Assembly: GCF_041154505.1 (NCBI RefSeq)
Contig: NZ_AP028672.1
Coordinates: forward strand, 3,698,501 to 3,762,500
Length of the DNA stretch: 64,000 nucleotides
Origin: Acidovorax sp. A79
GTDB lineage: Bacteria; Pseudomonadota; Gammaproteobacteria; Burkholderiales; Burkholderiaceae_C
Direction of reading: 5' to 3'
Below, one piece after another: positions 25,437-35,092 of the stretch (positions are counted from its first letter, which is position 1; every line of letters starts with the position of its first letter). Both the position numbers and the translations under genes were made by a program. The notes beneath the pieces are model-generated. The model was not told where the DNA came from and did not search any database. It saw only the letters and a list, made by a program, of their open reading frames with translations.

Positions 25437-27781
25437 TGCAGCTGCGCCTGCTGCGGCGCAGCCTGATCCTGCGGCTGGTGGGACTCTCGCTGCTGCTGCT
25501 GCTCATCGTGCAGGCGGCGGGTTTTGCGGTGGTGCGCGCCACCATCGAGCGCAATGCGCGCGCCCAGATCGCCCAGGCCCTGGACCTGGACGAGAACGTC
25601 TGGCGCCGGCTCCTCGAGCAGAACGCCGACAAGCTGCGCCAGGGCTCGGCCCTGCTCGCGGCCGACTACGGCTTTCGCTCCGCCGTGAATTCGGGCGACG
25701 AGGAAACCATCCAGTCCGTGCTGGAGAACCACGGCAGTCGCATCGGCGCCGCCGTGACGGCGCTGCTGGGCACCGACCTCACGCTGCGCGCGGTCAGCCT
25801 GTCGGGCAGCATGGAGGCGTTTCCGGCCACCCTGCGCGAACTGGTACCGCCGCTGGCCGCGCAGGCCCAGGGCAGCCAGATCGCGGTGATGGACGGCGTG
25901 CCCTACCAGTTCGTGATGGTGCCGCTGCGCGCACCGGTGGTCATCGGCTGGGTGCTGATGGGCTTTCCCATCCACCAGCCGCTGGCCGACGAGATGCGGC
26001 AATTGCTGTCGGTGCATGTGGCGCTGGTCGTCCAGGGCGCGGACGGCTCGGTCCAGGTGCCCGTGAGCACGCTGCCGCCCGGCCCGCTGGCGCTGCTGCA
26101 GCGCCAGGGCATTGCTTCGGGTGAACTGCAGACGCCGGAAGGCACCTTGCTGGCGCGCACCATCCGCCTGCACAGCGTGGGCGGCGAGGTGCAGGCGCTG
26201 CTGCTGCGCTCGGTGGACGAGGTGCTCGCGCCCTACCGCCAGCTGCAGGTGCTGCTGGCCATCATCACCGTCGCCGGCGTGCTGCTGTTCGCGGTGGGCA
26301 CGGGGCTGGTGGCGCAGCGCCTGACCACGCCGCTGCGCTCGCTGCTGGCCGCCACGCAGCGCCTCTCGCGCGGCGAGTACGACGTGCCGCTGGCGCACAC
26401 CGCCCGCAGCGACGAGATCGGCAACCTCGCGCGCTCGTTCGACCATATGCGCGTGGACATCGGCGCGCAGCAAACGGAAATCCGCCGCCTGGCCTACTGG
26501 GACCGGCTCACCGGACTGCCCAACCGGGAGCGCTTTCGCGAAGCGGTGGTGCAGGCGATCGCGGGCGCGGGCGGCGTGGCGGCAGGGCCACCGCAGCCGC
26601 TGGCCGTGCTCACGCTCGACCTGGACCGCTTCAAGCATGTGAACGACGTGCTCGGCTATGCCTTCGGCGACCGCCTGCTGCAGGCCGTGGCCGAGCGCCT
26701 GCGCCAGCAGGTGCCGTTGCCCGGCCACATGGTGGCACGCCTGGGCGGCAACGAATTCGCCGTGCTGCTGCAGGGCGCCGATGCGGCCGCCGCCCACGAC
26801 ACCGCGCTGCGCATCACGCGCTCGTTCGAGGAGCCCCTGGCCTTCGAGGACCAGACGGTGGACCTGAGCGCCGGGATCGGCATTGCCTGCTGGCCAGGCG
26901 ACGCGGACGATGCCGACACGCTGCTCAGCCGTTCCGAGATCGCCATGTACGCCGCCAAGCGCAAGCTCAGCGGGGCGCTGCAGTACGACGCGTCGTTCGA
27001 TTCGGCCAGCACGCAGACCCTGTCCCTGCTGACCGAACTGCGCCGCGCCGTCGAACACCGCGAACTGCGCCTGTACCTGCAGCCCAAGGTGGCGCTGCGC
27101 GGCCAGCCCGGCCTGGCCGCCGAGGCCCTGGTGCGCTGGCAGCATCCGCAGCGCGGCCTGGTGCCGCCCATGCAGTTCATCCCGTTCGCCGAGCAGACGG
27201 GCTTTGTGCGCCAGCTCACGCTGTGGATGTTCGAGGAGGTCGCGCGCCTGCTGGCCGACCCGCGCACCCGGGGCCTGCCGCTCAGGGTCTCGGTCAACCT
27301 GTCCACGCGCGACCTGCTGGACCCGGAGCTCAGCGCGCGGCTGGCCGACATCCTGGTGCGCCATGGCGTGTCCGCCAGCGCCTTCTGCCTGGAGATCACC
27401 GAAAGCGCCATCATGGACGACCCCCAGCGCGCCGAGGCCATGCTCAACCGCCTGTCCCAGCAGGGCTTCAAGCTCTCCATCGACGATTTCGGCACGGGGT
27501 ACTCCTCGCTGGCCTACCTCAAGCGCCTGCCGGTGGACGAGCTCAAGATCGACAAATCGTTCGTGATGGGCATGGCGGCGGGCGAGGACGACGCGATGAT
27601 CGTGCGCTCGACCATCGACCTGGCGCACAACCTGGGGCTCAGCGTGGTGGCCGAGGGCGTGGAAACCGCGGACATCCTGGAGCGGCTGCGCTCACTGGCG
27701 TGCGACGAGGCGCAGGGCTACCACATCGCACGGCCCCTGCCCGTCGATGATTTCCTGGCCTGGCAGGCGCGCCAGGGGTAA
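25436..27781 (+). CDS. Membrane HAMP-GGDEF-EAL cyclic-di-GMP protein with degenerate GGDEF
   Basis: The 781-residue protein has a transmembrane helix at about 13-35, a periplasmic sensor of some 240 residues, a second helix at about 273-295 and a HAMP domain. A GGDEF domain then reads GGNEF at 437-441, and an EAL domain begins with the EAL triad at 563-565. The EAL part keeps ITESAIMDD, DDFGTGYSSLAYLKR and VAEGVET, so c-di-GMP phosphodiesterase activity is expected. The GGDEF part has N where acidic D/E is required and is more likely regulatory than synthetic. Translation is coupled to the cupredoxin gene (TGATG). The periplasmic sensor may respond to that protein. Confidence 0.9.
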   Translation: MQLRLLRRSLILRLVGLSLLLLLIVQAAGFAVVRATIERNARAQIAQALDLDENVWRRLLEQNADKLRQGSALLAADYGFRSAVNSGDEETIQSVLENHGSRIGAAVTALLGTDLTLRAVSLSGSMEAFPATLRELVPPLAAQAQGSQIAVMDGVPYQFVMVPLRAPVVIGWVLMGFPIHQPLADEMRQLLSVHVALVVQGADGSVQVPVSTLPPGPLALLQRQGIASGELQTPEGTLLARTIRLHSVGGEVQALLLRSVDEVLAPYRQLQVLLAIITVAGVLLFAVGTGLVAQRLTTPLRSLLAATQRLSRGEYDVPLAHTARSDEIGNLARSFDHMRVDIGAQQTEIRRLAYWDRLTGLPNRERFREAVVQAIAGAGGVAAGPPQPLAVLTLDLDRFKHVNDVLGYAFGDRLLQAVAERLRQQVPLPGHMVARLGGNEFAVLLQGADAAAAHDTALRITRSFEEPLAFEDQTVDLSAGIGIACWPGDADDADTLLSRSEIAMYAAKRKLSGALQYDASFDSASTQTLSLLTELRRAVEHRELRLYLQPKVALRGQPGLAAEALVRWQHPQRGLVPPMQFIPFAEQTGFVRQLTLWMFEEVARLLADPRTRGLPLRVSVNLSTRDLLDPELSARLADILVRHGVSASAFCLEITESAIMDDPQRAEAMLNRLSQQGFKLSIDDFGTGYSSLAYLKRLPVDELKIDKSFVMGMAAGEDDAMIVRSTIDLAHNLGLSVVAEGVETADILERLRSLACDEAQGYHIARPLPVDDFLAWQARQG

Positions 27782-27887
27782 GCTGTCCGGTTTTTCACCG
27801 GAGGCGGATGCCGCAGAGGCACCGCCGGCCGGCCTTTCCGCGCCGGGCCCGCAAGGCCCGTGCGGCCCACAGGCGAAAATACGCGCA

Positions 27888-28913
27888 ATGTCCTCTTCCA
27901 GTTCCCGTCCGCCCGCCGGCCCCGCAGCGGCTCCCGCCCCGGATGCCGGCGGCCCGTCCGCACCCGCGCCGCGCCCCGTGCTTCGCCGTCCCGTCATCGA
28001 AGCCAAGGCGGCCAAGGCAGCGCCCGCCCGTCCCGCGCCGCCGCCCCGGCCCTCCCGCGCGCCCGCACCGCCCACCTACCGCACGGCGTCGGGTGGCTTT
28101 GTCGCGCCGGTGCGGCAGGCACCCCCGCCTGCCGCACGCACCGTGGCACCTAACGGCCTGGTCAGCTCCCGCCTGAACAAGCGCATGGCCGAGCTGGGCA
28201 TGTGCTCCCGGCGCGAGGCGGATGACTGGATCGCCCAGGGCTGGGTCAAGGTCAATGGCGAGGTCGCGGAGATGGGCGTGCAGGTGCTGCCCATCGACCG
28301 CATCGAGGTCGACAAGGTCGCCCAGGGGTTCCAGGAGCAGCGCGTCACCATCCTGCTGCACAAGCCCATGGGCTATGTGAGCGGGCAGGCCGAGGACGGC
28401 CACACGCCCGCCGTGGCGTTGATCAACCCCCGCACGCACTGGCGCGACGACCCCAGCCGCAACCGGTTCTCGCCGCCGCAGCTGCGTGGCCTGGCGCCGG
28501 CCGGGCGGCTGGACATCGATTCGGTGGGCCTGCTCGTTCTCACCCAGGATGGCCGCGTGGCGCGCCAGCTCATCGGCGAGGACTCCACGGTGGACAAGGA
28601 GTACCTCGTGCGCGTGCAGTACGGCGATGTCGCCACCGACGTGCAGTCGGCCTTCCCGCGCGAACAGCTCGCGCGGCTGTGCCACGGCCTGGCGCTCGAC
28701 GGCCAGCCGCTCAAGCACGCCCAGGTCGACTGGCAGAACCCCGAGCAGCTGCGCTTCGTGCTCACCGAAGGCAAGAAGCGCCAGATCCGCCGCATGTGCG
28801 AGCTGGTGGGGCTCAAGGTGGTGGGGCTCAAGCGCATTCGCATCGGCCGCGTCACCCTGGGCAACCTGCCGGTCGGGCAGTGGCGCTACCTTTCTCCCGG
28901 CGAACGGTTCTGA
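27888..28913 (+). CDS. 23S rRNA pseudouridine synthase of the RluB/RluF (RsuA) family
   Basis: The 341-residue protein begins with about 90 Pro/Ala-rich residues of low complexity, absent from E. coli RluF. An S4 RNA-binding domain follows (LNKRMAELGMCSRREADDWI). The catalytic domain contains GRLDIDSVGLLVLTQDG with the catalytic aspartate, and then EGKKRQIRRMCELVGLKVVGL. It would convert a uridine of 23S rRNA to pseudouridine. The domain order and the RLDIDS variant suggest RluF over RluB, but the exact target is uncertain. The start at 27888 has no strong ribosome-binding site; upstream in-frame codons continue the low-complexity stretch. Confidence 0.85.
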   Translation: MSSSSSRPPAGPAAAPAPDAGGPSAPAPRPVLRRPVIEAKAAKAAPARPAPPPRPSRAPAPPTYRTASGGFVAPVRQAPPPAARTVAPNGLVSSRLNKRMAELGMCSRREADDWIAQGWVKVNGEVAEMGVQVLPIDRIEVDKVAQGFQEQRVTILLHKPMGYVSGQAEDGHTPAVALINPRTHWRDDPSRNRFSPPQLRGLAPAGRLDIDSVGLLVLTQDGRVARQLIGEDSTVDKEYLVRVQYGDVATDVQSAFPREQLARLCHGLALDGQPLKHAQVDWQNPEQLRFVLTEGKKRQIRRMCELVGLKVVGLKRIRIGRVTLGNLPVGQWRYLSPGERF

Positions 28914-28977
28914 CAGGCCGGGCGCCCCGGCTTCTTCCTGTGTCGCTTGACCATTCCTGAACGGAGCCTTTCCACCC

Positions 28978-30267
28978 ATGTCCCCATCACCGCGCCGCGG
29001 CGCCAATGCAGCCGGCCCCGGGGCAAGGCGCCCCGCCGAACCCTCCACGCCGGGCCCCCTGCGGCAGTTGCGCGTTTCCGACCTGCGCGGCGTGGCGCGG
29101 CTGGCCACGCAGGCCACCACGGGCATCAGCCGCGTGGCCGAGGGCGTGCACCAGTCGGTGCTGGGCACCCTGGGTTTGCCTGGCGGGGCGCAGCCCGGGC
29201 AGGCGCGGGGCCTCACGGGGCTGGTCTACCAGAGCATTCGGGGCGTGACATGGCTCGTGGATGCGGGGCTGCAGGCGGGCCTGGCGCGGCTGGAGCCGTT
29301 TTTCGAGCCTGCCGTGCCGCACACCGGCGTGCAGTGGGAGCGCGAGGCCGTGCTGGCCGCCCTCAACGGCGTGATGGGGGACCGCCTCCAGCGCGACGGC
29401 AACCCGCTGTGCACCCGCATGGGGTTCCACCGGGAGGGGCTGCCGCTCGACCTGCCCGCCCTGGCCGCCAGCGGCGCGGTCACCGGCAAGGTGCTGGTGC
29501 TGGTCCACGGCCTGTGCATGAACGATCTGCAGTGGCTGCACCAGGGCCATGACCATGGCGCCTACCTCGCGCAGGCGCTGGGCTGCACGCCGGTCTACCT
29601 GCGCTACAACACGGGCCTGCACACCTGCGCCAATGGCGCGGAGCTCGCGGCGCAGCTGGAATCCCTCGTGAGGGACTGGCCGGTGCCCGTGACGGAGGTG
29701 GCGGTGCTGGCCCACAGCATGGGCGGGCTGGTCGCGCGCAGTGCGTGCCACCAGGCGGTGGCGCAGGGACTGGGCTGGCCGGCGCTGCTGCGCCACCTGG
29801 TGTGCCTGGGCACGCCCCACCATGGCGCGCCGCTGGAAAAAGCCGGCCACTGGGTGGACATCCTGCTGGGCAGCACGCCGTATTCGCGCCCCTTCGCACG
29901 GCTGGCGCAGCTGCGCAGCGCGGGCATCACCGACCTGCGCCACGGCCACGTGCTGGAATCCGACGGGCAGGGGCGCGACCGCTTTCACCGCCAGCCTGAC
30001 CGGCGCGTTCCGGTGCCGCTGCCCGAGGGCGTGGCCTGCCATGCCATCGCCGCCACGCTGGCCGCGCGGCGCAGTCCGGTGGCTGAGCGGCTGGTGGGCG
30101 ACGGGTTGGTGCCGTTGCACAGTGCCCTGGGCATCCATGATGATGCGCGGTGGACCCTGGGTTTTGCCAAGGATCGGCAGGCCGTGTTCCACCGGATGGG
30201 CCATCTGGCGCTGCTGGGCGATGCGGGCGTGGCGCGGCAGCTGGAGCAGTGGCTTCGGCCCGCGTGA
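28978..30267 (+). CDS. Alpha/beta hydrolase, lipase/PGAP1-like
   Basis: The 429-residue protein carries a nucleophile elbow AHSMGGLVARSA, an oxyanion-side segment VLVLVHGLCMNDLQW, and GTPHHGAPLEKAGH. These are typical of lipase-like esterases related to PGAP1. The N-terminal third (LATQATTGISRVAEGVHQSV) is helical and without a clear match. No signal peptide is visible, so it may be cytoplasmic or membrane-associated. The substrate is unknown. GGAG precedes the ATG at 28978. It stands between the pseudouridine synthase and the DHH phosphoesterase, all on the plus strand with gaps of 64 and 111 bp. Confidence 0.82.
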   Translation: MSPSPRRGANAAGPGARRPAEPSTPGPLRQLRVSDLRGVARLATQATTGISRVAEGVHQSVLGTLGLPGGAQPGQARGLTGLVYQSIRGVTWLVDAGLQAGLARLEPFFEPAVPHTGVQWEREAVLAALNGVMGDRLQRDGNPLCTRMGFHREGLPLDLPALAASGAVTGKVLVLVHGLCMNDLQWLHQGHDHGAYLAQALGCTPVYLRYNTGLHTCANGAELAAQLESLVRDWPVPVTEVAVLAHSMGGLVARSACHQAVAQGLGWPALLRHLVCLGTPHHGAPLEKAGHWVDILLGSTPYSRPFARLAQLRSAGITDLRHGHVLESDGQGRDRFHRQPDRRVPVPLPEGVACHAIAATLAARRSPVAERLVGDGLVPLHSALGIHDDARWTLGFAKDRQAVFHRMGHLALLGDAGVARQLEQWLRPA

Positions 30268-30378
30268 GCGGCAAAGGGAGGAAAGCGGTCCGGTGGTCCG
30301 CTTTTCCACGCCAACGGCCTTGTGGGGCCTTGGCCCGCGGCTACCATGTGGCCATGAATATGTGACAAGGAGAAACTA

Positions 30379-31314
30379 GTGAGCGACGTGAAATACCGGC
30401 TGGTAACCCGCAGCGACTTCGACGGCCTCGTGTGTGCCGTGCTGCTCAATGAGCTCAATCTCATCGACGAGATCACCTTCGTGCACCCGAAGGACATGCA
30501 GGACGGCAAGATCGCCATCACCAGCCGCGACATCACCACCAACCTGCCCTATGTGCCGGGGGCCCACCTGGTCTTCGACCACCACGAATCGGAAACCGTG
30601 CGCAACTCGGGCCGGCGCGACGAAAACCACATCATCGAGGCCCATGCGCCGTCGGCGGCCCGCGTGGTCTACAACCACTACGGCGGCAAGGCGGCCTTTC
30701 CGCGCATCACCGACGAAATGATGGCGGCGGTGGACCAGGCCGACTCCGCCCAGTACTCCCGCGAAGACATCCTGGACCCCCAGGGCTGGGTGCTGCTGAA
30801 CTACATGATGGATTCGCGCACGGGACTGGGGCGTTTCCGCGACTTCCGCATCAGCAACTATGCGCTGATGATGGACCTCATCCAGTATTGCCGCGACCAC
30901 GACATCGCCGACATCCTGGCCCTGCCCGACGTGCAGGAGCGCGTGCAGCTGTACCGCGACCATGCCCCCAAGGCCCAGGAGCAGCTGCAGCGCTGCGCCA
31001 TCCGCATCGGCAAGCTGGTGGTGCTGGACCTGCGCGAGGAAGAAACCATCTGGGCCACCAACCGCTTCATGATCTACGCGCTGTTCCCCCAGTGCAACAT
31101 CTCCATCCACGTGATGTGGGGCCTGCAAAAGCAGAACACGGTGTTCGCCACGGGCAAGTCCATCCTCGACCGCAGCAGCCAGGTGCACATCGGCAACCTC
31201 ATGCTGGAGTTTGGCGGCGGCGGGCATGCGGCCGCGGGCACCTGCCAGGTGGCCAACGACAAGGCCGACAAGATCCTGCAGACGCTGGTGCAGCGCATCA
31301 CGATCGAGGGCTGA
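30379..31314 (+). CDS. DHH/DHHA1 family phosphoesterase (exopolyphosphatase-like)
   Basis: The 311-residue protein has the DHH motifs SDFDGLVCAVL near the N-terminus, FDHHES at about 73-78 and VDQADS at about 119. The C-terminal DHHA1 motif GGGGHAAAGTC follows. Such enzymes are Mn-dependent phosphoesterases that act on small nucleotides (nanoRNA, cyclic dinucleotides, pAp) or polyphosphate. The exact substrate cannot be read from sequence. Translation starts at GTG (30379) with AAGGAGAAACTA in front, a strong ribosome-binding site that fixes the start. It is convergent with aqpZ. Confidence 0.85.
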   Translation: MSDVKYRLVTRSDFDGLVCAVLLNELNLIDEITFVHPKDMQDGKIAITSRDITTNLPYVPGAHLVFDHHESETVRNSGRRDENHIIEAHAPSAARVVYNHYGGKAAFPRITDEMMAAVDQADSAQYSREDILDPQGWVLLNYMMDSRTGLGRFRDFRISNYALMMDLIQYCRDHDIADILALPDVQERVQLYRDHAPKAQEQLQRCAIRIGKLVVLDLREEETIWATNRFMIYALFPQCNISIHVMWGLQKQNTVFATGKSILDRSSQVHIGNLMLEFGGGGHAAAGTCQVANDKADKILQTLVQRITIEG

Positions 31315-31325
31315 AGCCCGCCCCC

Positions 31326-32021
31326 TCAGTCGTCGCTGAGCAGCGCGCGGTAGATGGCGGCGCCCAGCAGCGCGCCTGCGATGGGCGCTGCCCAGAACAC
31401 CCACAGTTCCGACAGCGCATAGGCCGGGCCAAACAGCGCCGGGCCGGTGCTGCGCGCGGGGTTGACCGAGGTGTTGGTCACCGGGATGGAGATCAGGTGG
31501 ATGAGCGTGAGGCACAGGCCGATCGCCAGCCCGCCAAAGCCGCTGGCCGCGCGTTTGGCCGTGGCGCCCAGGATCACGATGAGGAACACGGCCGTCAGCA
31601 CGACCTCCGTCACCACGGCGGCCACCAGGCCATAGCCGCCGGGGGAGTGTTCGCCATAGCCGTTGGTGGCGAAACCCCCGATGTCCGCGCCCGGCTTGCC
31701 GGTGGCGATGAGGTACAGCACGCCCGCCGCGGCGATGGCGCCCAGCACCTGGGCCAGCACGTAGCCGGGCAGCTCGGACGCCTTGAAGCGGCCACCCAGC
31801 GCCAGCCCCACCGACACGGCGGGATTGAAGTGCCCGCCCGAGATTGGTCCCAGGGCATAGGCCCCCGTCAGCACCGTGAGGCCAAAGGCCAGGGACACGC
31901 CGACAAAACCAATGCCCAACTGAGGAAAGGCCGCGGCCAGCACGGCGCTGCCGCAGCCGCCCAGGGTCAGCCAGAACGTGCCGAGGAACTCGGCGGACCA
32001 TTTTTGAAGGGATGTGGGCAT
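31326..32021 (-). CDS. aqpZ: Aquaporin Z water channel
   Basis: The 231-residue membrane protein has six helices and two NPA motifs: HFNPAVS at 65-71 and VNPARS near 187. The selectivity-filter residues of water-specific aquaporins are present: F in [11 protein letters not shown] in [10 protein letters not shown] in VTNTSV, and R after the second NPA. It should conduct water and not glycerol. The ATG at 32021 is where homologues begin ([18 protein letters not shown]); an upstream extension is unsupported. It is divergent from htpG and convergent with the DHH gene. Confidence 0.93.
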   Translation of the reverse strand: MPTSLQKWSAEFLGTFWLTLGGCGSAVLAAAFPQLGIGFVGVSLAFGLTVLTGAYALGPISGGHFNPAVSVGLALGGRFKASELPGYVLAQVLGAIAAAGVLYLIATGKPGADIGGFATNGYGEHSPGGYGLVAAVVTEVVLTAVFLIVILGATAKRAASGFGGLAIGLCLTLIHLISIPVTNTSVNPARSTGPALFGPAYALSELWVFWAAPIAGALLGAAIYRALLSDD

Positions 32022-32141
32022 GGCAGGACGGCTCCGAAAGAAAAAAGGGCACAGGGTTCTGGAAGGCTGCTCCCTTCGGAACAGCGGCGGCGCGTGCATC
32101 TTATGGGGGGCAAATGACAAAAAATACTGCCAGTTGCCTGC

Positions 32142-32157
32142 AGATTGTCAACAATCT
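32142..32157. promoter_or_regulatory. AGATTGT-CA-ACAATCT palindrome, GntR/FCD-type operator
   Basis: This perfect 16-bp palindrome contains TTGTCAACAA, which resembles the TTGTnnACAA operators of GntR (FCD) family repressors. It sits between aqpZ and htpG, 120 bp before the aqpZ start. No GntR gene is in the window, so the regulator would act in trans. Confidence 0.45.
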
Positions 32158-32236
32158 TCAGCGCCCGGCCCCGCCTGCCCGCCGCCTGCAGGGACGGACG
32201 GCAGGCCGCGCCGGAGGCCGCCGTGTGCGAAACACC

Positions 32237-32264
32237 CTTGAAATCAGCCAGTCCGCCCCGAGGT
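32237..32264 (+). promoter_or_regulatory. Sigma-32 (heat-shock)-like promoter of htpG
   Basis: CTTGAAA (32237-32243) is followed after 12 bases by CCCCGAGGT (32256-32264). This agrees with the CTTGAAA and CCCCATnT elements of RpoH promoters, with mismatches in the downstream half. The leader would be about 80 nt long. Confidence 0.5.
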
Positions 32265-32350
32265 GAACACGCGCGAACGCCTTTCCTCGCCACCCCCGTG
32301 GTCCGTGAAAGGCGTTCCCTTGCACCTTACACAGCAATCTCCAAGACACC

Positions 32351-34327
<1,977 letters not shown>

Positions 34328-34333
34328 TAGGGA

Positions 34334-34388
34334 TGAAATAGGCTGCTAGCGCCCGGCCATCAAGCGCCGATAGCTATTAAAAATAGAG
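34334..34388. repeat. AGCGC...ATAGCTATTAA palindromic repeat, copy 3
   Basis: The copy reads GATGAAATAGGCTGCTAGCG, a spacer, CAAGCGCCGATAGCTATTAA. It starts six bases after the htpG stop and runs into the terminator hairpin. Confidence 0.65.
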
Positions 34389-34389
34389 C

Positions 34390-34426
34390 AAACCCCGTCG
34401 ATGCCAGGGCATCACGGGGTTTTTTT
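34390..34426 (+). terminator. Rho-independent terminator of htpG
   Basis: AAACCCCGTCGATGC (34390-34404) pairs with GCATCACGGGGTTT (34409-34422) with one bulged base, a four-base loop and a T-run to 34426. Confidence 0.85.
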
Positions 34427-34473
34427 GCGCCGGCGCTGGCGTCCTCCGCGCCAGCGGGCGGGGGCGGTGCGCC

Positions 34474-34782
34474 TCAATCCTCCGGACGCGCCTGCTCCAG
34501 CAGGCGGTCGTGCGCGAGGTTGCGCTCCTGCGGGTCGGCGTCGATCAGCTCCTTGAGCGCGCCCTGCGGCGCCAGCAGCCCCTTGCGCCGGTCATTCTTG
34601 ACGGGCAGGTTGCGCCAGCCCGAGAGCACCAGCCAGTCCCAGAGCTCGGGCGGCACGGGGCAGGTGATCGCCATCTTGACCGGCCCCCGGATGATGAACG
34701 TGCCCACCGCCGGCAAGGGCCCCACCGGGGCAGGCCGGCGCTGCTGGCGGATGGAAAAGAGGTTGCGGAACAAATCCTTCAT
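34474..34782 (-). CDS. Conserved small protein of unknown function
   Basis: The 102-residue protein begins MKDLFRNLFSIRQQRRPAPV and contains VPPELWDWLVLSGWRNLPVK and a basic stretch KNDRRKG. I do not recognise a family. No signal peptide or membrane helix is visible. The helix-rich C-terminus (LKELIDADPQERNLAHDRLL) and the conserved-looking tryptophans argue that it is a real protein. The ATG at 34782 was chosen because the longer frame upstream has no domain-like character. It is the only gene between the htpG terminator and the large surface-protein gene. Confidence 0.6.
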   Translation of the reverse strand: MKDLFRNLFSIRQQRRPAPVGPLPAVGTFIIRGPVKMAITCPVPPELWDWLVLSGWRNLPVKNDRRKGLLAPQGALKELIDADPQERNLAHDRLLEQARPED

Positions 34783-35092
34783 GGCCGGGGCAACTCGCTG
34801 GGGGATCTGGGATGGCGCAGCATAGCCCAGTGCCGTGGAACCGGTCCACTGCCCGGGGGCGCCTGCGCGCCACGGCCGGCGTGGTGGAAACAATACGCAA
34901 TACGGTTCACGAACGTTAACGATTGTTTCTGCGCGGATTACGCCTGCCGCGCTCGATAAATTCAGGCCCTGCCTTTGCCCATGGCGGCCCAGGCGCGTTC
35001 ACGCACTCCCTCGCATTTTTTGCCAGCCCTGAGGGGCCTGGTGAGGTCGCGGCGTGGCCGGAAGTTCGAGCCATCCACTTCAGGAGAATTCA
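34783..35092. other. 310-bp regulatory region upstream of the IPTL-CTERM protein gene
   Basis: The stretch is locally AT-richer than its surroundings between 34887 and 34930. It holds nested symmetry: GAAACAAT (34887-34894) with ATTGTTTC (34922-34929), GTTC-AC-GAAC (34905-34914) and the palindrome CGTTAACG (34914-34921). A CAGGAGAAT ribosome-binding site ends the region. No gene is supported. Confidence 0.5.

Larger units (their letters stand above)
32022..32350. other. 329-bp divergent regulatory region aqpZ/htpG
   Basis: No gene is supported here. The region contains a GntR-type palindrome (32142-32157) and a sigma-32-like promoter (32237-32264) for htpG. The rest is GC-rich spacer. Confidence 0.6.
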
